A stretch of 64,000 bases of DNA from Streptococcus salivarius. GTDB taxonomy: Bacteria; Bacillota; Bacilli; Lactobacillales; Streptococcaceae. The notes under the pieces were generated by a model. It worked only from the letters and a program-made list of their open reading frames with translations, had not been told where the DNA came from and ran no database searches. The position numbers and the translations under genes were made by a program. Position 1 is the first letter of the stretch. The number at the start of each line of letters is the position of its first letter. This document shows, one piece after another, positions 33,801-45,700 of the stretch. The DNA lies in assembly GCF_009738225.1 (NCBI RefSeq), contig NZ_CP018187.1:1498501-1562500 (forward strand), given 5' to 3'.

Positions 33801-36800
33801 TCAGAAGCACTTGCTGACGCTGACGCACTTGTTGATTCAGACGCACTTGCTGATTCAGACGCACTTGCTGAAGCTGACGCACTTGCTGAAGCTGACGCAC
33901 TTGCTGACTCTGAAGTACTTGCTGAGGCTGATGCGCTTGCTGAAGCCGAGGCACTTACTGACTCAGATGCAGACGCTGATTCTGATGTACTTGCTGAGGC
34001 TGACGCACTTGCTGAAGCCGAGGCACTTACTGACTCAGAGGCAGACGCTGATTCTGAAGAACTTACTGAGGCTGACGCACTTGCTGAAGCTGAGGCGCTT
34101 GCTGACTCAGATGCACTTGCTGAGGCTGACGCACTTGCTGAAGCTGACTCAGAGGCTGAGGCTGACGCACTTGCTGAAGCTGAGGTGCTTGCTGACTCTG
34201 ATGTACTTGCTGAGGCTGACGCACTTGCTGAAGCCGAGGCACTTGCTGAAGCTGACTCAGAGGCGCTTGCTGATTCTGATGTACTTGCTGATTCTGAGGC
34301 GCTTGCTGACTCAGATGCACTTGCTGAGGCTGACGCACTTGCTGAAGCCGAGGCGCTGGCTGAAGCTGACGCACTTGCTGAAGCTGAGGTGCTTACTGAC
34401 TCAGAGGCACTTGCTGAAGCTGAGGCGCTTGCTGAGGCTGAGGCGCTTGCTGACTCAGAGGCGCTTACTGACTCAGAGGCGCTTACTGACTCAGACGCAC
34501 TTGCTGATTCTGAGGTGCTTGCTGAAGCTGAGGCGCTTGTTGAGGCTGACGCACTTGCTGAAGCTGATGCACTTGCTGAAGCTGACGCTGAGGCTGACGC
34601 ACTTGCTGACTCAGAGGCGCTTACTGACTCAGACGCACTTACAGAGGCTGAGGCGCTTGCTGATTCTGATGTACTTGCTGATTCTGAGGCACTTGTTGAT
34701 TCTGATGTACTTGCTGAGGCTGACGCACTTGCTGAAGCTGAGGTGCTTGCTGACTCTGATGTACTTGCTGAGGCTGACGCACTTGCTGATTCTGAAGCAC
34801 TTGCTGAAGCCGAGGCACTTGCTGAGACTGATGCTGACGCACTTGCTGAAGCCGAGGCACTTGCTGAGGCTGATGCTGACGCACTTGCTGACGCTGATGC
34901 ACTTACTGACTCAGAGGCGCTTGCTGATTCTGAGGTGCTTGCTGAAGCTGAGGCGCTTGTTGAGGCTGACGCACTTGCTGACGCTGATGCACTTACTGAC
35001 TCAGAGGCGCTTGCTGATTCTGAGGCGCTTGCTGACTCAGAAGCACTTGCTGACGCTGACGCACTTGTTGATTCAGACGCACTTGCTGAAGCTGACGCAC
35101 TTGCTGACTCTGAAGTACTTGCTGAGGCTGATGCGCTTGCTGAAGCCGAGGCACTTACTGACTCAGATGCAGACGCTGATTCTGATGTACTTGCTGAGGC
35201 TGATGTACTTGCTGAGGCTGACGCACTTGCTGAAGCCGAGGCACTTACTGACTCAGACTCACTTGCTGAGGCTGAAGTACTTGCTGATTCTGACGCACTT
35301 GCTGAGGCTGAGGCACTTGCTGATTCTGATGTACTTGCTGATTCTGAGGCGCTTGCTGAGGCTGACGCACTTGCTGAAGCCGAGGCACTTACTGACTCAG
35401 ATGCAGACGCTGATTCTGACGCACTTGCTGAGGCTGACGCACTTGCTGACTCAGAGGCGCTTGTTGATTCTGACGCACTTGCTGAAGCCGAGGCACTTAC
35501 TGACTCAGATGCAGACGCTGATTCTGACGCACTTGCTGAAGCCGAGGCACTTGCTGACTCAGAGGCACTTGCTGAGGCTGAGGCGCTTACTGACTCAGAG
35601 GCGCTTACTGACTCAGACGCACTTGCTGATGCTGAAGTACTTGCTGATTCTGACGCACTTGCTGACTCAGACATTCGCTGACTCGTTGATTGACTCTGAG
35701 ACAAGCTTGTTCGAGCTGAGGTGCTAGCAGATCTACTTGCACTTGTCGATAAAGATTGACTTATCGAACTAGAAAGACTTTGCGATCTTGATGTACTCAA
35801 TGAAGAACTTGTACTTGCTGATTGTGATAGTCGCTGACTCGTTGATTGACTCTGAGACAAGCTTGTTCGAGCTGAGGCGCTAGCAGATCTACTTGCACTC
35901 GTCGATAAAGATTGACTTATCGAACTAGAAAGACTTTGCGATCTTGATGTACTCAATGAAGAACTTGTACTTGCTGATTGTGATAGTCGCTGACTCGTTG
36001 ATTGACTCTGAGACAAGCTTATTCGAGCTGAGGCGCTAGCAGATCTACTTGCACTCGTCGATAAAGATTGACTTATCGAACTAGAAAGACTTTGCGATCT
36101 TGATGTACTCAATGAAGAACTTGTACTTGCTGATTGTGATAGTCGCTGACTCGTTGATTGACTTATTGAGCTTGATAAACTTTGCGAATTAAATGCACTC
36201 AATGAAGAACTTGTACTCACCGATTGTGATATTCGATGACTTGTAGATTGACTCTGGGATAAGCTTGTCCGCAATGATTCGCTAGTGGATAAAGATCTGC
36301 TAGTTTCATTTGACTTTCTAATCGATTCTGAGGCCACTGTCGAAAGAGATTGCGAAACTGACTTCGAAGTAGCCTGACTCTTAGAGACAGAATTTGAAAC
36401 TACCGTGGACTGAACAATAGATAAACTTTGTGAGAGACTACGGGATTGACTAGTAGTATCTGATTCAACAATTTTACCATTTAAATAGTTAGTAAAAGTA
36501 GGATCATCGTCCGCACCTACATAAGGTGTAAAGGTAAAGGAAGTATCTTCACCATTGATAGGAACAGTCCACGTTGAGGTTAATCCATAGCCTTGTCTTG
36601 CAAAGTAGCCGGTTAGTTGTGCACCATTTGCCCATGTATATCCAGGATTCTTGGCATCAATAGGAGTAGTATTATCTCTAAGCCTATTGTTATTTGTAAA
36701 TCTAGCCCCTGAAGAATCGGTAAGATAACTTGTTACACTTGATGGTGTACCCAAACCTTTCCCAAGTGTAAACATTGGTTGTGTCGAATTCGCACCTGTT

Positions 36801-37969
36801 CCAGTATTATATAGTGTGTGGTTATATCCTATTTTTGTATGTTTCTCGATTGTCGAGGTTGCTGGATTATCATATGAAATATTATAGACAAATGTGAGTT
36901 TCTTTCCATCGTTTTTCACTGTCAATTTATAATAGATTGGGACATTATAAACTGTATCTGTCCCACTTCCAATATAAACCTTAGTTTCACCCTTCGCTAA
37001 ATTAAGATTTGAAATAATTGCCGGGCTACCACTAACTGTAGAATTCCCGTTGAAACCTGCATTTGTAATCTTGGTTAGCATACCCTCAACGGCACTTCCA
37101 AGGCGCTCACGTTGTTCAGCATAAGCAGCGTTTGTTGCTGATGCAGCAAGCAAGGTTGTTGATTTGGCAACTTCTTCCTGAACTGATGCAATAGCTGTTT
37201 GGATTTCAGCTTTTGCAGCTGTATCTGTTAATTTTGCTTGGTAATTTTTAGCTATATTAACGAGCAACTCTGCTTCTGAAACGTTTTGATCCAAGATTGT
37301 TTTTTTGTCATCTTGAGTCGCTGTCTCAGAGGTAGCTGATCTTGTTGAAGTTGCTGATTCAGAAACTGATTCTGAGTTTGAACCACTAGCACTTTCAGTG
37401 TGAGACTGGCTCTCAGAGGTAGAGTATTCCTTGCTTAGAGATGCTGATTCTGAGATAGCTTGTGACAATTCAGCTGATAACAATTGGGATACAGATTGGG
37501 AAACTGATTGGGATAATGATATAGATGCATCTGTGCTTGCTTGGGTGTCAACTGAAGAACTGGTAGACTCTTGACTTGTTGACGCTACCACTGAAGCTTC
37601 AGAAACAGACGCTGTACTCAATACAACTGAGTCAGAGTTAGCTGTCACATCTTGATTAGCAGTTAGCTGTCTCTCCAAAGCAGGACTTGTCATCTCCTCG
37701 GCTTGAGCAGTGTAAGTCGTAACTGCACCTCCAGCCAATGCACCCGCAGCCGCTATTCCTTTTAGTAATGCTTGACCTGAGAGAACCGGTGTTTTTTCCT
37801 CAACACTTTGCGCTGAAACTGACGGCGCATCTGCACTTCCTTTAACAACTTTGAAAAGTCCAAAGTTAGCAGTTGCTGCCCGAAGCCAGTTTTTTCCTGA
37901 TTTGATAAGTTTGAAACGAGTTACGCGATCTGTTTCGCGATATTTACCTGCATTTCGTCTGAAAAACAT
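27863..37969 (-). CDS. Serine-rich-repeat glycoprotein adhesin (accessory Sec substrate), 3368 aa
   Basis: Paralogue of the SRRP at 16157-27589. Its signal peptide is also ~90 residues, with KLIKSGKNW at 20-28 and a likely cut at AQA-EE. A short serine-rich region (about 120-205) is followed by a non-repetitive region (about 205-500). That region has a helical part, then a beta-rich part containing [14 protein letters not shown], reminiscent of Fap1-type binding regions (tentative). The long serine-rich region (about 505-3330) begins with three 52-residue repeats and continues mostly as SASASES dipeptides. The anchor is LPKTG with an acidic tail ending ESEDF. The block before LPKTG ([12 protein letters not shown]) is shared with its paralogue, so both probably arose by duplication with exchanged binding regions. 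It should be glycosylated and exported by the accessory Sec system at 54-64 kb. Confidence 0.95.
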   Translation of the reverse strand: MFFRRNAGKYRETDRVTRFKLIKSGKNWLRAATANFGLFKVVKGSADAPSVSAQSVEEKTPVLSGQALLKGIAAAGALAGGAVTTYTAQAEEMTSPALERQLTANQDVTANSDSVVLSTASVSEASVVASTSQESTSSSVDTQASTDASISLSQSVSQSVSQLLSAELSQAISESASLSKEYSTSESQSHTESASGSNSESVSESATSTRSATSETATQDDKKTILDQNVSEAELLVNIAKNYQAKLTDTAAKAEIQTAIASVQEEVAKSTTLLAASATNAAYAEQRERLGSAVEGMLTKITNAGFNGNSTVSGSPAIISNLNLAKGETKVYIGSGTDTVYNVPIYYKLTVKNDGKKLTFVYNISYDNPATSTIEKHTKIGYNHTLYNTGTGANSTQPMFTLGKGLGTPSSVTSYLTDSSGARFTNNNRLRDNTTPIDAKNPGYTWANGAQLTGYFARQGYGLTSTWTVPINGEDTSFTFTPYVGADDDPTFTNYLNGKIVESDTTSQSRSLSQSLSIVQSTVVSNSVSKSQATSKSVSQSLSTVASESIRKSNETSRSLSTSESLRTSLSQSQSTSHRISQSVSTSSSLSAFNSQSLSSSISQSTSQRLSQSASTSSSLSTSRSQSLSSSISQSLSTSASRSASASARISLSQSQSTSQRLSQSASTSSSLSTSRSQSLSSSISQSLSTSASRSASASARTSLSQSQSTSQRLSQSASTSSSLSTSRSQSLSSSISQSLSTSASRSASTSARTSLSQSQSTSQRMSESASASESASTSASASASESVSASESVSASASASASESASASASASASESASASESVSASASASASESTSASESASASASASASESASASESVSASASASASASASASESASTSESASASASASASESASTSASASESESVSASASASASASASTSASASTSESASASESVSASASASASASASTSESASASASASASESTSASASASASESASASESASASESVSASASASASASTSASASASTSESASASESVSASASASASASASASASASASASASVSASASASASASESASASASASTSESASTSASASASASASTSESTSASESASTSESASASASVSASESVSASESASASASASASASASASASASASTSASASASTSESASASESVSASESVSASESASASASASASASASASESVSTSASASASASASASASASASASASASESASASESASTSESASASESASASASASASASASASTSESASTSASASASASASESASASASASASASESASASASASASASVSSSESASASESVSASASASASASASTSESASASESVSASASASASASASTSESASASASASASASASASESASASESTSASASASASESASASESASASESVSASASASASESVSASESVSASASASASESASASASASASESASASESVSASASASASESTSASASVSASESVSASESASASASASASASASASASASASTSASASASTSESASASESVSASESVSASESASASASASASESASASASVSTSESASASESASASESASASASASASESASASASASASASASASTSESASTSASASASASASESASASASASVSSSESASASESVSASASASTSESASASESVSASASASASESVSASESASASASASASASASASASASASASASASTSASASASTSESASASESASASASASASASASASTSESASTSESASASASASASESASASASVSTSESASTSESASTSESASASASASASASASTSESASTSESASASESASASASASASASASTSESASTSESASASASASASASASTSASASASTSASASASASASASASASASASASESVSASASASASASASASESASASESASTSESASTSESASASASASASASASTSASASASTSASASASASASASASASESASASASASASESVSASASASASASASASESASASESASISESASTSESASTSASASASTSASASASASASASASASASASASESVSASESASASESVSASASASTSESASASESVSASASASASESVSASESASASASASASASASASASASASASASASASASASASASASASASESASASESASASASASASTSASASASTSASASTSASASASASASASASTSESASTSASASASASASTSESTSASESASASASVSASASASASASASASASESASASESASASESVSTSASASTSASASASASASASASASASASASASESASASASESVSTSASASASASASASASASASASASASESASASASASASESASASASESASASESASASASESASASESASASASASASTSESASTSASASASASASASASASTSASASASTSASASASASASASASASASASASESVSASASASASESVSASASASASASASASESASASESASTSESASTSESASASASASTSESASASASASASASASTSASASASTSASASASASASASASASESASASASASASESVSASASASASASASASESASASESASISESASTSESASTSASASASTSASASASASASASASASASASASESVSASESASASESVSASASASTSESASASESVSASASASASESVSASESASASASASASASASASASASASASASASASASASASASASASASESASASESASASASASASTSASASASTSASASASASASASASTSESASTSASASASASASTSESTSASESASASASVSASASASASASASASASESASASESASASESVSTSASASTSASASASASASASASASASASESASASASESVSTSASASASASASASASASASASASASESASASASASASASESASASESASASASESASASESASASASESASASESASASASASASTSESASTSASASASASASTSESTSASESASASASVSASASASASESASASESASASESASTSESASASESASASASASASASASTSESASTSESASASASASASESASASASASASESASASESVSTSASASASASASASASASASESVSASASASASESASASESASASESASSSESVSASASESTSASASTSESTSASASASASASASASESASASASASVSTSESASASESASASISASNSVISSKGQPAILSLESLDIESVIASDSISTSSSVSESESASLSVSLSESQSASVSALISASESVSLSEAQSASVSVSESASTSASASSSASASESESASTSVSLSTSASTSASVSASLSVSESTSEVKDPKHKRGSQALPKTGEKDSSLGMVLGALATATGLAFLAKRKKDEEESEDF
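29085..32500 (-). repeat. Internal ~1.7-kb tandem duplication in the second SRRP
   Basis: The same long ordered pattern of S-A/S-E/S-V/S-T units occurs twice, the copies starting near 29,085 and 30,800. Matching landmarks are offset by 1692 bp (29341 and 31033), 1716 bp (29101 and 30817) and 1722 bp (30241 and 31963). The differences in offset reflect small in-frame insertions and deletions. Within this block the sequence is close to identical. Confidence 0.8.
35676..36143 (-). repeat. Three 156-bp repeats at the start of the long serine-rich region of the second SRRP
   Basis: Units starting at 35676, 35832 and 35988 each encode 52 residues, including [14 protein letters not shown] and [14 protein letters not shown]. 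They carry arginines, unlike the rest of the region. Confidence 0.85.
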
Positions 37970-38015
37970 ATTTGCCTCATTCTACCTTTACCCCATTGAT
38001 AGAAATCTTTATCAC

Positions 38016-38024
38016 ATTATAACA
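38016..38024 (-). promoter_or_regulatory. Extended -10 promoter of the second SRRP gene
   Basis: TGTTATAAT on the minus strand is a perfect extended -10 element, about 45 bases upstream of the ATG at 37969. No good -35 is present, as is acceptable for extended -10 promoters. Confidence 0.4.
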
Positions 38025-38039
38025 TAATTTTCTAATAAT

Positions 38040-38562
38040 CGAGAGATTCTCACTCAAAATGAAAATCTTGGAAAATAATTTAACTTATACAATTAGAGCT
38101 CAAAACATTTATTTTATAATGTTTCACTTACTTTATTAGTTCTATTTTTTCGATTTATAACAAATATTAGAAAATCAAACTTTTTTCTTTCAAAATATTT
38201 ATCAATATAAAAATTAATTAATACAGATTTTGTTGATTTGTAAAAAAAAGATAAAATAACATTTAATTTATTAAAAATATTGATTTGACAACAAAATGAA
38301 AAATAAAACTATAAAATACTTGATAAATAAATTATTTTACTTTAAAAAAATATTTAGTACATGTACCAGATTAAAAAGTCTTATTATAGAGTGAGAAACT
38401 TGTTACTATTTGCAATACAATTTTGAAAAGTCATAATTACATAACAATTTCAAAAGTTTTAGTTTATATTTAAGAAACACTCTAAAACTATTTAAAGAGA
38501 AAGGTAAAAAATAAATGAACGAATTACCTGAGTTAGTATTATCTCCCTATCATAACAAATAA
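38040..38562. other. AT-rich gap between the second SRRP and the IS110 remnant
   Basis: About 520 bp of very AT-rich DNA with no convincing gene. On the plus strand TTGACA (38285-38290) and TATAAA (38310-38315) are 19 bp apart. A 15-codon frame beginning ATG at 38515 (MNELPELVLSPYHNK) ends at 38562 where the IS-like sequence seems to begin, so it could be the 5' scrap of an interrupted gene. This is tentative. Confidence 0.3.
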
Positions 38563-38571
38563 AACATACTA

Positions 38572-38770
38572 AGATTAGTAGTAAGGAAATCTCCGACGGG
38601 AGAAAGTACTCACTACTTTTTCGTTATGTTAAAGTAGAGGTGTCTTGTTAAGTCGATGAGTCCTTTGGCGCTAGACGTCGTAACTAAAACTGACAAGACA
38701 CCTGTTTTAGGAAGAATGTTATCAAAGTATGTGGGACGAAAAACGTCGAGTATTGAAAATGGCATCACTA
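38572..38770 (+). ncRNA. Putative IS110-family bridge RNA in the element's left end
   Basis: Directly upstream of the IS110 transposase frame the plus strand folds into ordered hairpins. First is a 5' hairpin (TCTCC-GACG-GGAGA, 38590-38603, extended by AGTA/TACT). Second is an 11-bp perfect stem (AGGTGTCTTGT 38638-38648 with ACAAGACACCT 38693-38703) closing a 44-nt loop. Third is a hairpin with a GACG/CGTC tip and outer TCAA/TTGA pairing around 38721-38756. In IS110-group elements such as IS621 the left-end non-coding sequence encodes a bridge RNA with a 5' stem-loop, a target-binding loop and a donor-binding loop, in that order. The match here is by position and architecture only. Confidence 0.5.
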
Positions 38771-38805
38771 AAGCAAGGAATCATTCAAGACTAAGAGGTA
38801 ATATC

Positions 38806-39498
38806 ATGCGAGTAGTTTTTGGAATTGATGTGAGTAAAGCAAGCTCAGAAGTCGCTATTCTTGTGAATGGTAAAAGGGTTCATGGATATACTATGCCTAA
38901 TGACATTATCGGATTTTCTCATCTACTGAAGGATCTAAAGACCGTGAGCAACCCTGAAATTATTTTCGAAGCTACTGGTGTCTACTCTCGCCGACTCCAA
39001 GCTTTTCTAGAAGAAAACAGCTATGACTATACACGTCTTAATCCTTTGGAAGCTAAGAAGCAACTTGATGGATTACGAGTTCGGAAAACCGATAAGATTT
39101 ATGCAGAGAAACTAGCTTCGTCACAATTCGTTTTAAACCGTAAGCCAACTTATGTTCAAGAAAAAGTCTATCAAAACTTGCATGATCTTAGTCGATTCTA
39201 CCAAAATCTGACAGAGGATATCGTAAGGACGAAGAATAGGCTGCACAAAGTTCTTCAAGTCGCCTTCCCAGAAATCGAAAATCTACTATCTACTCCTACA
39301 GGTGAGCAATATTGGAATCTTGTTTCCATCTTCCCAACCAAGCATTGGGTGCTAGAATTATCAGAAGTTGAGTTGAAAGAGACTTTTCGCCAGTCCACCT
39401 CTAAACGTATTTCAGAGAACAGAATAGGCAACATAGCTGAAAAGTTAGTTGGACTGGCAAAGCAATCTTATTCTGCCATTTCAAAAAATGCCAGATAA
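38806..39498 (+). pseudogene. Truncated IS110-family transposase
   Basis: The reading frame from ATG 38806 (AGAGG upstream) gives 230 residues against roughly 400 in the family. The N-terminal DEDD RuvC-like domain is present: VFGIDVSKASSEVAI carries the first catalytic aspartate, IIFEATGVYSRRL the glutamate, and VRKTDKIYAEKLA the later aspartates. The protein ends SAISKNAR and a stop. The C-terminal Tnp_20 domain with its essential serine is absent, and no continuation appears in other frames downstream. The element should therefore be unable to move by itself, though its RNA could still be made. The frame is open upstream to 38656, but that stretch lies in the presumed bridge-RNA region. 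Confidence 0.85.
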
Positions 39499-39621
39499 GG
39501 TGTCGTTTTTATATGCTCAAATGTCAGAAAAAATGGCTTGAACTATTTCTCAAAAAATTCCCATTATACTCTATCAGAAATAATGTTGAGTTCGAAACCG
39601 TATTATACTTGACAAATGGTA

Positions 39622-39658
39622 GAAAAAGACTCACCCCAGTTTAGGGATGAGTCTTTTC
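39622..39658 (-). terminator. Terminator after the lectin-repeat adhesin gene
   Basis: AAAAGACTCA.CCC/GGG.TGAGTCTTTT stem (39624-39636 with 39644-39657), with TTTTTCTACC following on the minus strand, about 55 bases past the adhesin stop codon. A T-run also follows on the plus strand. Confidence 0.85.
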
Positions 39659-39712
39659 GTTTGAAAACTCAGATGACTTATTAAATCACTTCTACAAGTT
39701 TTTTAATTTATC

Positions 39713-42700
39713 TTAGTCTTCTTTTTTACGCTTACCTGCCAAGGTAAGTCCAAATGCTGCAAGAACTCCTCCTAGTACTACAGCTGCAGTTGATGCTTCT
39801 TCTCCTGTAGCTGGAAGAGTAGAAGCGTCTTTTTGAGCTGCTGAAATAGTTGCTCTTGCTTTGAGATTCATGTGCTTATCTGATGAATCCACTGCCTGAA
39901 CATCTACAGCTGGTGATGGTTTCACAACCGTTGGAGTAACATTAGAACCTTTACTATTATTAAAGGTATCTGTTGATCCACCCCTTGTTGCAAGCATTGG
40001 GGCGCTAGCATCTGAGACATTACCTGATGAGTCTGTCGCTCTCGCTGTCACATTACCTTCCGGAATATCAACCGTTGGTATGATAGTGGCTTTACCATTG
40101 TCATCAGCTGTAGCTTCACCAATCTTGTTACCGTCTTTATCGAACAATTCAATCTTAGTACCTGGTTCAGCAATAACATCGATTGGTGTACGAGTACCTG
40201 CCTTACCTGTAAGATCTGTATCGACAACTGGTGCATCTGGAGCTGTCTTATCATCAGCTTTCGCTACAGTTGCTGTAGTTGGAGTTGATGTATTGTTTGA
40301 AGCGTCTTTCGCTGTAACAGAGACTGTTTGACCTTCTTCCAAACCGCTAACTGGAACGCTGAAGTTGCCATCTGGGTCAGCTGTTGCTGATGCTTTAGTG
40401 CCATCTGGAAGGGTTACTTCTACTGTTGAACCTGCTTCAGCTGTACCTGTGACTGCTGTGTCACCTGCTTTAACTGGGTTCACAACTGGTGCATCTGGAG
40501 CTGTCTTATCATCAGCTTTCGCTACAGTTGCTGTAGTTGGAGTTGATGTATTGTTTGAAGCGTCTTTCGCTGTAACAGAGACTGTTTGACCTTCTTCCAA
40601 ACCGCTAACTGGAACGCTGAAGTTGCCATCTTGGTCAGCTGTTGCTGATGCTTTAGTGCCATCTGGAAGGGTTACTTCTACTGTTGAACCTGCTTCAGCT
40701 GTACCTGTGACTGCTGTGTCACCTGCTTTAACTGGGTTCACAACTGGTGCATCTGGAGCTGTCTTATCATCAGCTTTCGCTACAGTTGCTGTAGTTGGAG
40801 TTGATGTATTGTTTGAAGCGTCTTTCGCTGTAACAGAGACTGTTTGACCTTCTTCCAAACCGCTAACTGGAACGCTGAAGTTGCCATCTTGGTCAGCTGT
40901 TGCTGATGCTTTAGTGCCATCTGGAAGGGTTACTTCTACTGTTGAACCTGCTTCAGCTGTACCTGTGACTGCTGTGTCACCTGCTTTAACTGGGTTCACA
41001 ACTGGTGCATCTGGAGCTGTCTTATCATCAGCTTTCGCTACAGTTGCTGTAGTTGGAGTTGATGTATTGTTTGAAGCGTCTTTCGCTGTAACAGAGACTG
41101 TTTGACCTTCTTCCAAACCGCTAACTGGAACGCTGAAGTTGCCATCTTGGTCAGCTGTTGCTGATGCTTTAGTGCCATCTGGAAGGGTTACTTCTACAGT
41201 TGAACCGGCTTCGGCTGTACCTGTGACGGCTGTAGCACCTGCGGTAACTGGGTTCACAGTTGGGGCTACTGGAGCTGTCGTATCTGGTACGGTAACGGTT
41301 GTCGGTGTTGATGTATTGTTTGAAGCATCTTTTGCTGTAACAGATACGGTGTCATTTTCCTTCAAGGCGCTGACTGGAACACTGAAGTTGCCATCTGGAT
41401 CAGCTGTTGCTGTGGCCTTAGAGCCATCTGGAAGAGTAACTTCTACAGTTGAACCGGCTTCGGCTGTACCTGTGACGGCTGTAGCACCTGCGGTAACTGG
41501 GTTCACAGTTGGGGCTACTGGAGCTGTCGTATCTGGTACGGTAACGGTTGTCGGTGTTGATGTATTGTTTGAAGCATCTTTTGCTGTAACAGATACGGTG
41601 TCATTTTCCTTCAAGGCGCTGACTGGAACACTGAAGTTGCCATCTGGATCAGCTGTTGCTGTGGCCTTAGAGCCATCTGGAAGAGTAACTTCTACAGTTG
41701 AACCGGCTTCGGCTGTACCTGTGACGGCTGTAGCACCTGCGGTAACTGGGTTCACAGTTGGGGCTACTGGAGCTGTCGTATCTGGTACGGTAACGGTTGT
41801 CGGTGTTGATGTATTGTTTGAAGCATCTTTTGCTGTAACAGATACGGTGTCATTTTCCTTCAAGGCGCTGACTGGAACACTGAAGTTGCCATCTGGATCA
41901 GCTGTTGCTGTGGCCTTAGAGCCATCTGGAAGAGTAACTTCTACAGTTGAACCGGCTTCGGCTGTACCTGTGACGGCTGTAGCACCTGCGGTAACTGGGT
42001 TCACAGTTGGGGCTACTGGAGCTGTCGTATCTGGTACGGTAACGGTTGTCGGTGTTGATGTATTGTTTGAAGCATCTTTTGCTGTAACAGATACGGTGTC
42101 ATTTTCCTTCAAGGCGCTGACTGGAACACTGAAGTTGCCATCTGGATCAGCTGTTGCTGTGGCCTTAGAGCCATCTGGAAGAGTAACTTCTACAGTTGAA
42201 CCGGCTTCGGCTGTACCTGTGACGGCTGTAGCACCTGCGGTAACTGGGTTCACAGTTGGGGCTACTGGAGCTGTCGTATCTGGTACGGTAACGGTTGTCG
42301 GTGTTGATGTATTGTTTGAAGCATCTTTTGCTGTAACAGATACGGTGTCATTTTCCTTCAAGGCGCTGACTGGAACACTGAAGTTGCCATCTGGATCAGC
42401 TGTTGCTGTGGCCTTAGAGCCATCTGGAAGAGTAACTTCTACAGTTGAACCGGCTTCGGCTGTACCTGTGACGGCTGTAGCACCTGCGGTAACTGGGTTC
42501 ACAGTTGGGGCTACTGGAGCTGTCGTATCTGGTACGGTAACGGTTGTCGGTGTTGATGTATTGTTTGAAGCATCTTTTGCTGTAACAGATACGGTGTCAT
42601 TTTCCTTCAAGGCGCTGACTGGAACACTGAAGTTGCCATCTGGATCAGCTGTTGCTGTGGCCTTAGAGCCATCTGGAAGAGTAACTTCTACAGTTGAACC

Positions 42701-45700
42701 GGCTTCGGCTGTACCTGTGACGGCTGTAGCACCTGCGGTAACTGGGTTCACAGTTGGGGCTACTGGAGCTGTCGTATCTGGTACGGTAACGGTTGTCGGT
42801 GTTGATGTATTGTTTGAAGCATCTTTTGCTGTAACAGATACGGTGTCATTTTCCTTCAAGGCGCTGACTGGAACACTGAAGTTGCCATCTGGATCAGCTG
42901 TTGCTGATGCTTTAGTGCCATCTGGAAGGGTTACTTCTACTGTTGAACCTGCTTCAGCTGTACCTGTGACTGCTGTGTCACCTGCTTTAACTGGGTTCAC
43001 AACTGGTGCATCTGGAGCTGTCTTATCATCAGCTTTCGCTACAGTTGCTGTAGTTGGAGTTGATGTATTGTTTGAAGCGTCTTTCGCTGTAACAGAGACT
43101 GTTTGACCTTCTTCCAAACCGCTAACTGGAACGCTGAAGTTGCCATCTTGGTCAGCTGTTGCTGATGCTTTAGTGCCATCTGGAAGGGTTACTTCTACTG
43201 TTGAACCTGCTTCAGCTGTACCTGTGACGGCTGTGTCACCTGCTTTAACTGGGTTCACAACTGGTGCATCTGGAGCTGTCTTATCATCAGCTTTCGCTAC
43301 AGTTGCTGTAGTTGGAGTTGATGTATTGTTTGAAGCGTCTTTTGCTGTAACAGATACGGTGTCATTTTCCTTCAAGGCGCTGACTGGAACACTGAAGTTG
43401 CCATCTGGATCAGCTGTTGCTGATGCTTTAGTGCCATCTGGAAGGGTTACTTCTACAGTTGAACCGGCTTCGGCTGTACCTGTGACGGCTGTAGCACCTG
43501 CGGTAACTGGGTTCACAGTTGGGGCTACTGGAGCTGTCGTATCTGGTACGGTAACGGTTGTCGGTGTTGATGTATTGTTTGAAGCATCTTTTGCTGTAAC
43601 AGATACGGTGTCATTTTCCTTCAAGGCGCTGACTGGAACACTGAAGTTGCCATCTGGATCAGCTGTTGCTGTGGCCTTAGAGCCATCTGGAAGAGTAACT
43701 TCTACAGTTGAACCGGCTTCGGCTGTACCTGTGACGGCTGTAGCACCTGCGGTAACTGGGTTCACAGTTGGGGCTACTGGAGCTGTCGTATCTGGTACGG
43801 TAACGGTTGTCGGTGTTGATGTATTGTTTGAAGCATCTTTTGCTGTAACAGATACGGTGTCATTTTCCTTCAAGGCGCTGACTGGAACACTGAAGTTGCC
43901 ATCTGGATCAGCTGTTGCTGATGCTTTAGTGCCATCTGGAAGGGTTACTTCTACTGTTGAACCTGCTTCAGCTGTACCTGTGACTGCTGTGTCACCTGCT
44001 TTAACTGGGTTCACAACTGGTGCATCTGGAGCTGTCTTATCATCAGCTTTCGCTACAGTTGCTGTAGTTGGAGTTGATGTATTGTTTGAAGCGTCTTTCG
44101 CTGTAACAGAGACTGTTTGACCTTCTTCCAAACCGCTAACTGGAACGCTGAAGTTGCCATCTTGGTCAGCTGTTGCTGATGCTTTAGTGCCATCTGGAAG
44201 GGTTACTTCTACTGTTGAACCTGCTTCAGCTGTACCTGTGACTGCTGTGTCACCTGCTTTAACTGGGTTCACAACTGGTGCATCTGGAGCTGTCTTATCA
44301 TCAGCTTTCGCTACAGTTGCTGTAGTTGGAGTTGATGTATTGTTTGAAGCGTCTTTCGCTGTAACAGAGACTGTTTGACCTTCTTCCAAACCGCTAACTG
44401 GAACGCTGAAGTTGCCATCTTGGTCAGCTGTTGCTGATGCTTTAGTGCCATCTGGAAGGGTTACTTCTACTGTTGAACCTGCTTCAGCTGTACCTGTGAC
44501 TGCTGTGTCACCTGCTTTAACTGGGTTCACAACTGGTGCATCTGGAGCTGTCTTATCATCAGCTTTCGCTACAGTTGCTGTAGTTGGAGTTGATGTATTG
44601 TTTGAAGCGTCTTTCGCTGTAACAGAGACTGTTTGACCTTCTTCCAAACCGCTAACTGGAACGCTGAAGTTGCCATCTTGGTCAGCTGTTGCTGATGCTT
44701 TAGTGCCATCTGGAAGGGTTACTTCTACTGTTGAACCTGCTTCAGCTGTACCTGTGACTGCTGTGTCACCTGCTTTAACTGGGTTCACAACTGGTGCATC
44801 TGGAGCTGTCTTATCATCAGCTTTCGCTACAGTTGCTGTAGTTGGAGTTGATGTATTGTTTGAAGCGTCTTTCGCTGTAACAGAGACTGTTTGACCTTCT
44901 TCCAAACCGCTAACTGGAACGCTGAAGTTGCCATCTTGGTCAGCTGTTGCTGATGCTTTAGTGCCATCTGGAAGGGTTACTTCTACTGTTGAACCTGCTT
45001 CAGCTGTACCTGTGACTGCTGTGTCACCTGCTTTAACTGGGTTCACAACTGGTGCATCTGGAGCTGTCTTATCATCAGCTTTCGCTACAGTTGCTGTAGT
45101 TGGAGTTGATGTATTGTTTGAAGCGTCTTTCGCTGTAACAGAGACTGTTTGACCTTCTTCCAAACCGCTAACTGGAACGCTGAAGTTGCCATCTTGGTCA
45201 GCTGTTGCTGATGCTTTAGTGCCATCTGGAAGGGTTACTTCTACTGTTGAACCTGCTTCAGCTGTACCTGTGACTGCTGTGTCACCTGCTTTAACTGGGT
45301 TCACAACTGGTGCATCTGGAGCTGTCTTATCATCAGCTTTCGCTACAGTTGCTGTAGTTGGAGTTGATGTATTGTTTGAAGCGTCTTTCGCTGTAACAGA
45401 GACTGTTTGACCTTCTTCCAAACCGCTAACTGGAACGCTGAAGTTGCCATCTTGGTCAGCTGTTGCTGATGCTTTAGTGCCATCTGGAAGGGTTACTTCT
45501 ACTGTTGAACCTGCTTCAGCTGTACCTGTGACTGCTGTGTCACCTGCTTTAACTGGGTTCACAACTGGTGCATCTGGAGCTGTCTTATCATCAGCTTTCG
45601 CTACAGTTGCTGTAGTTGGAGTTGATGTATTGTTTGAAGCGTCTTTCGCTGTAACAGAGACTGTTTGACCTTCTTCCAAACCGCTAACTGGAACGCTGAA

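Larger units (their letters stand above)
38563..39498 (+). mobile_element. IS110-family insertion sequence, 3'-truncated
   Basis: Remnant consisting of the left non-coding end and the first 230 codons of an IS110-family transposase. The left boundary is estimated from where the flanking AT-rich sequence changes to structured sequence. The right part of the transposase and the right end are missing or unrecognisable in 39499-39620. IS110 elements lack terminal inverted repeats, so the ends cannot be fixed by eye. Confidence 0.6.

Noticed and set aside
28423..35727. Two overlapping plus-strand reading frames of 2434 and 2370 codons
   Set aside because: They are antisense images of the S-A/S-E dipeptide repeats of the SRRP. 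The six-base periodicity avoids stops in these frames. Their products ([16 protein letters not shown] repeats) and lack of ribosome sites do not support a gene.
38656..38805. N-terminal extension of the IS110 transposase frame
   Set aside because: The extra 50 residues do not resemble IS110 transposases and coincide with the structured left end; the family start is at 38806.
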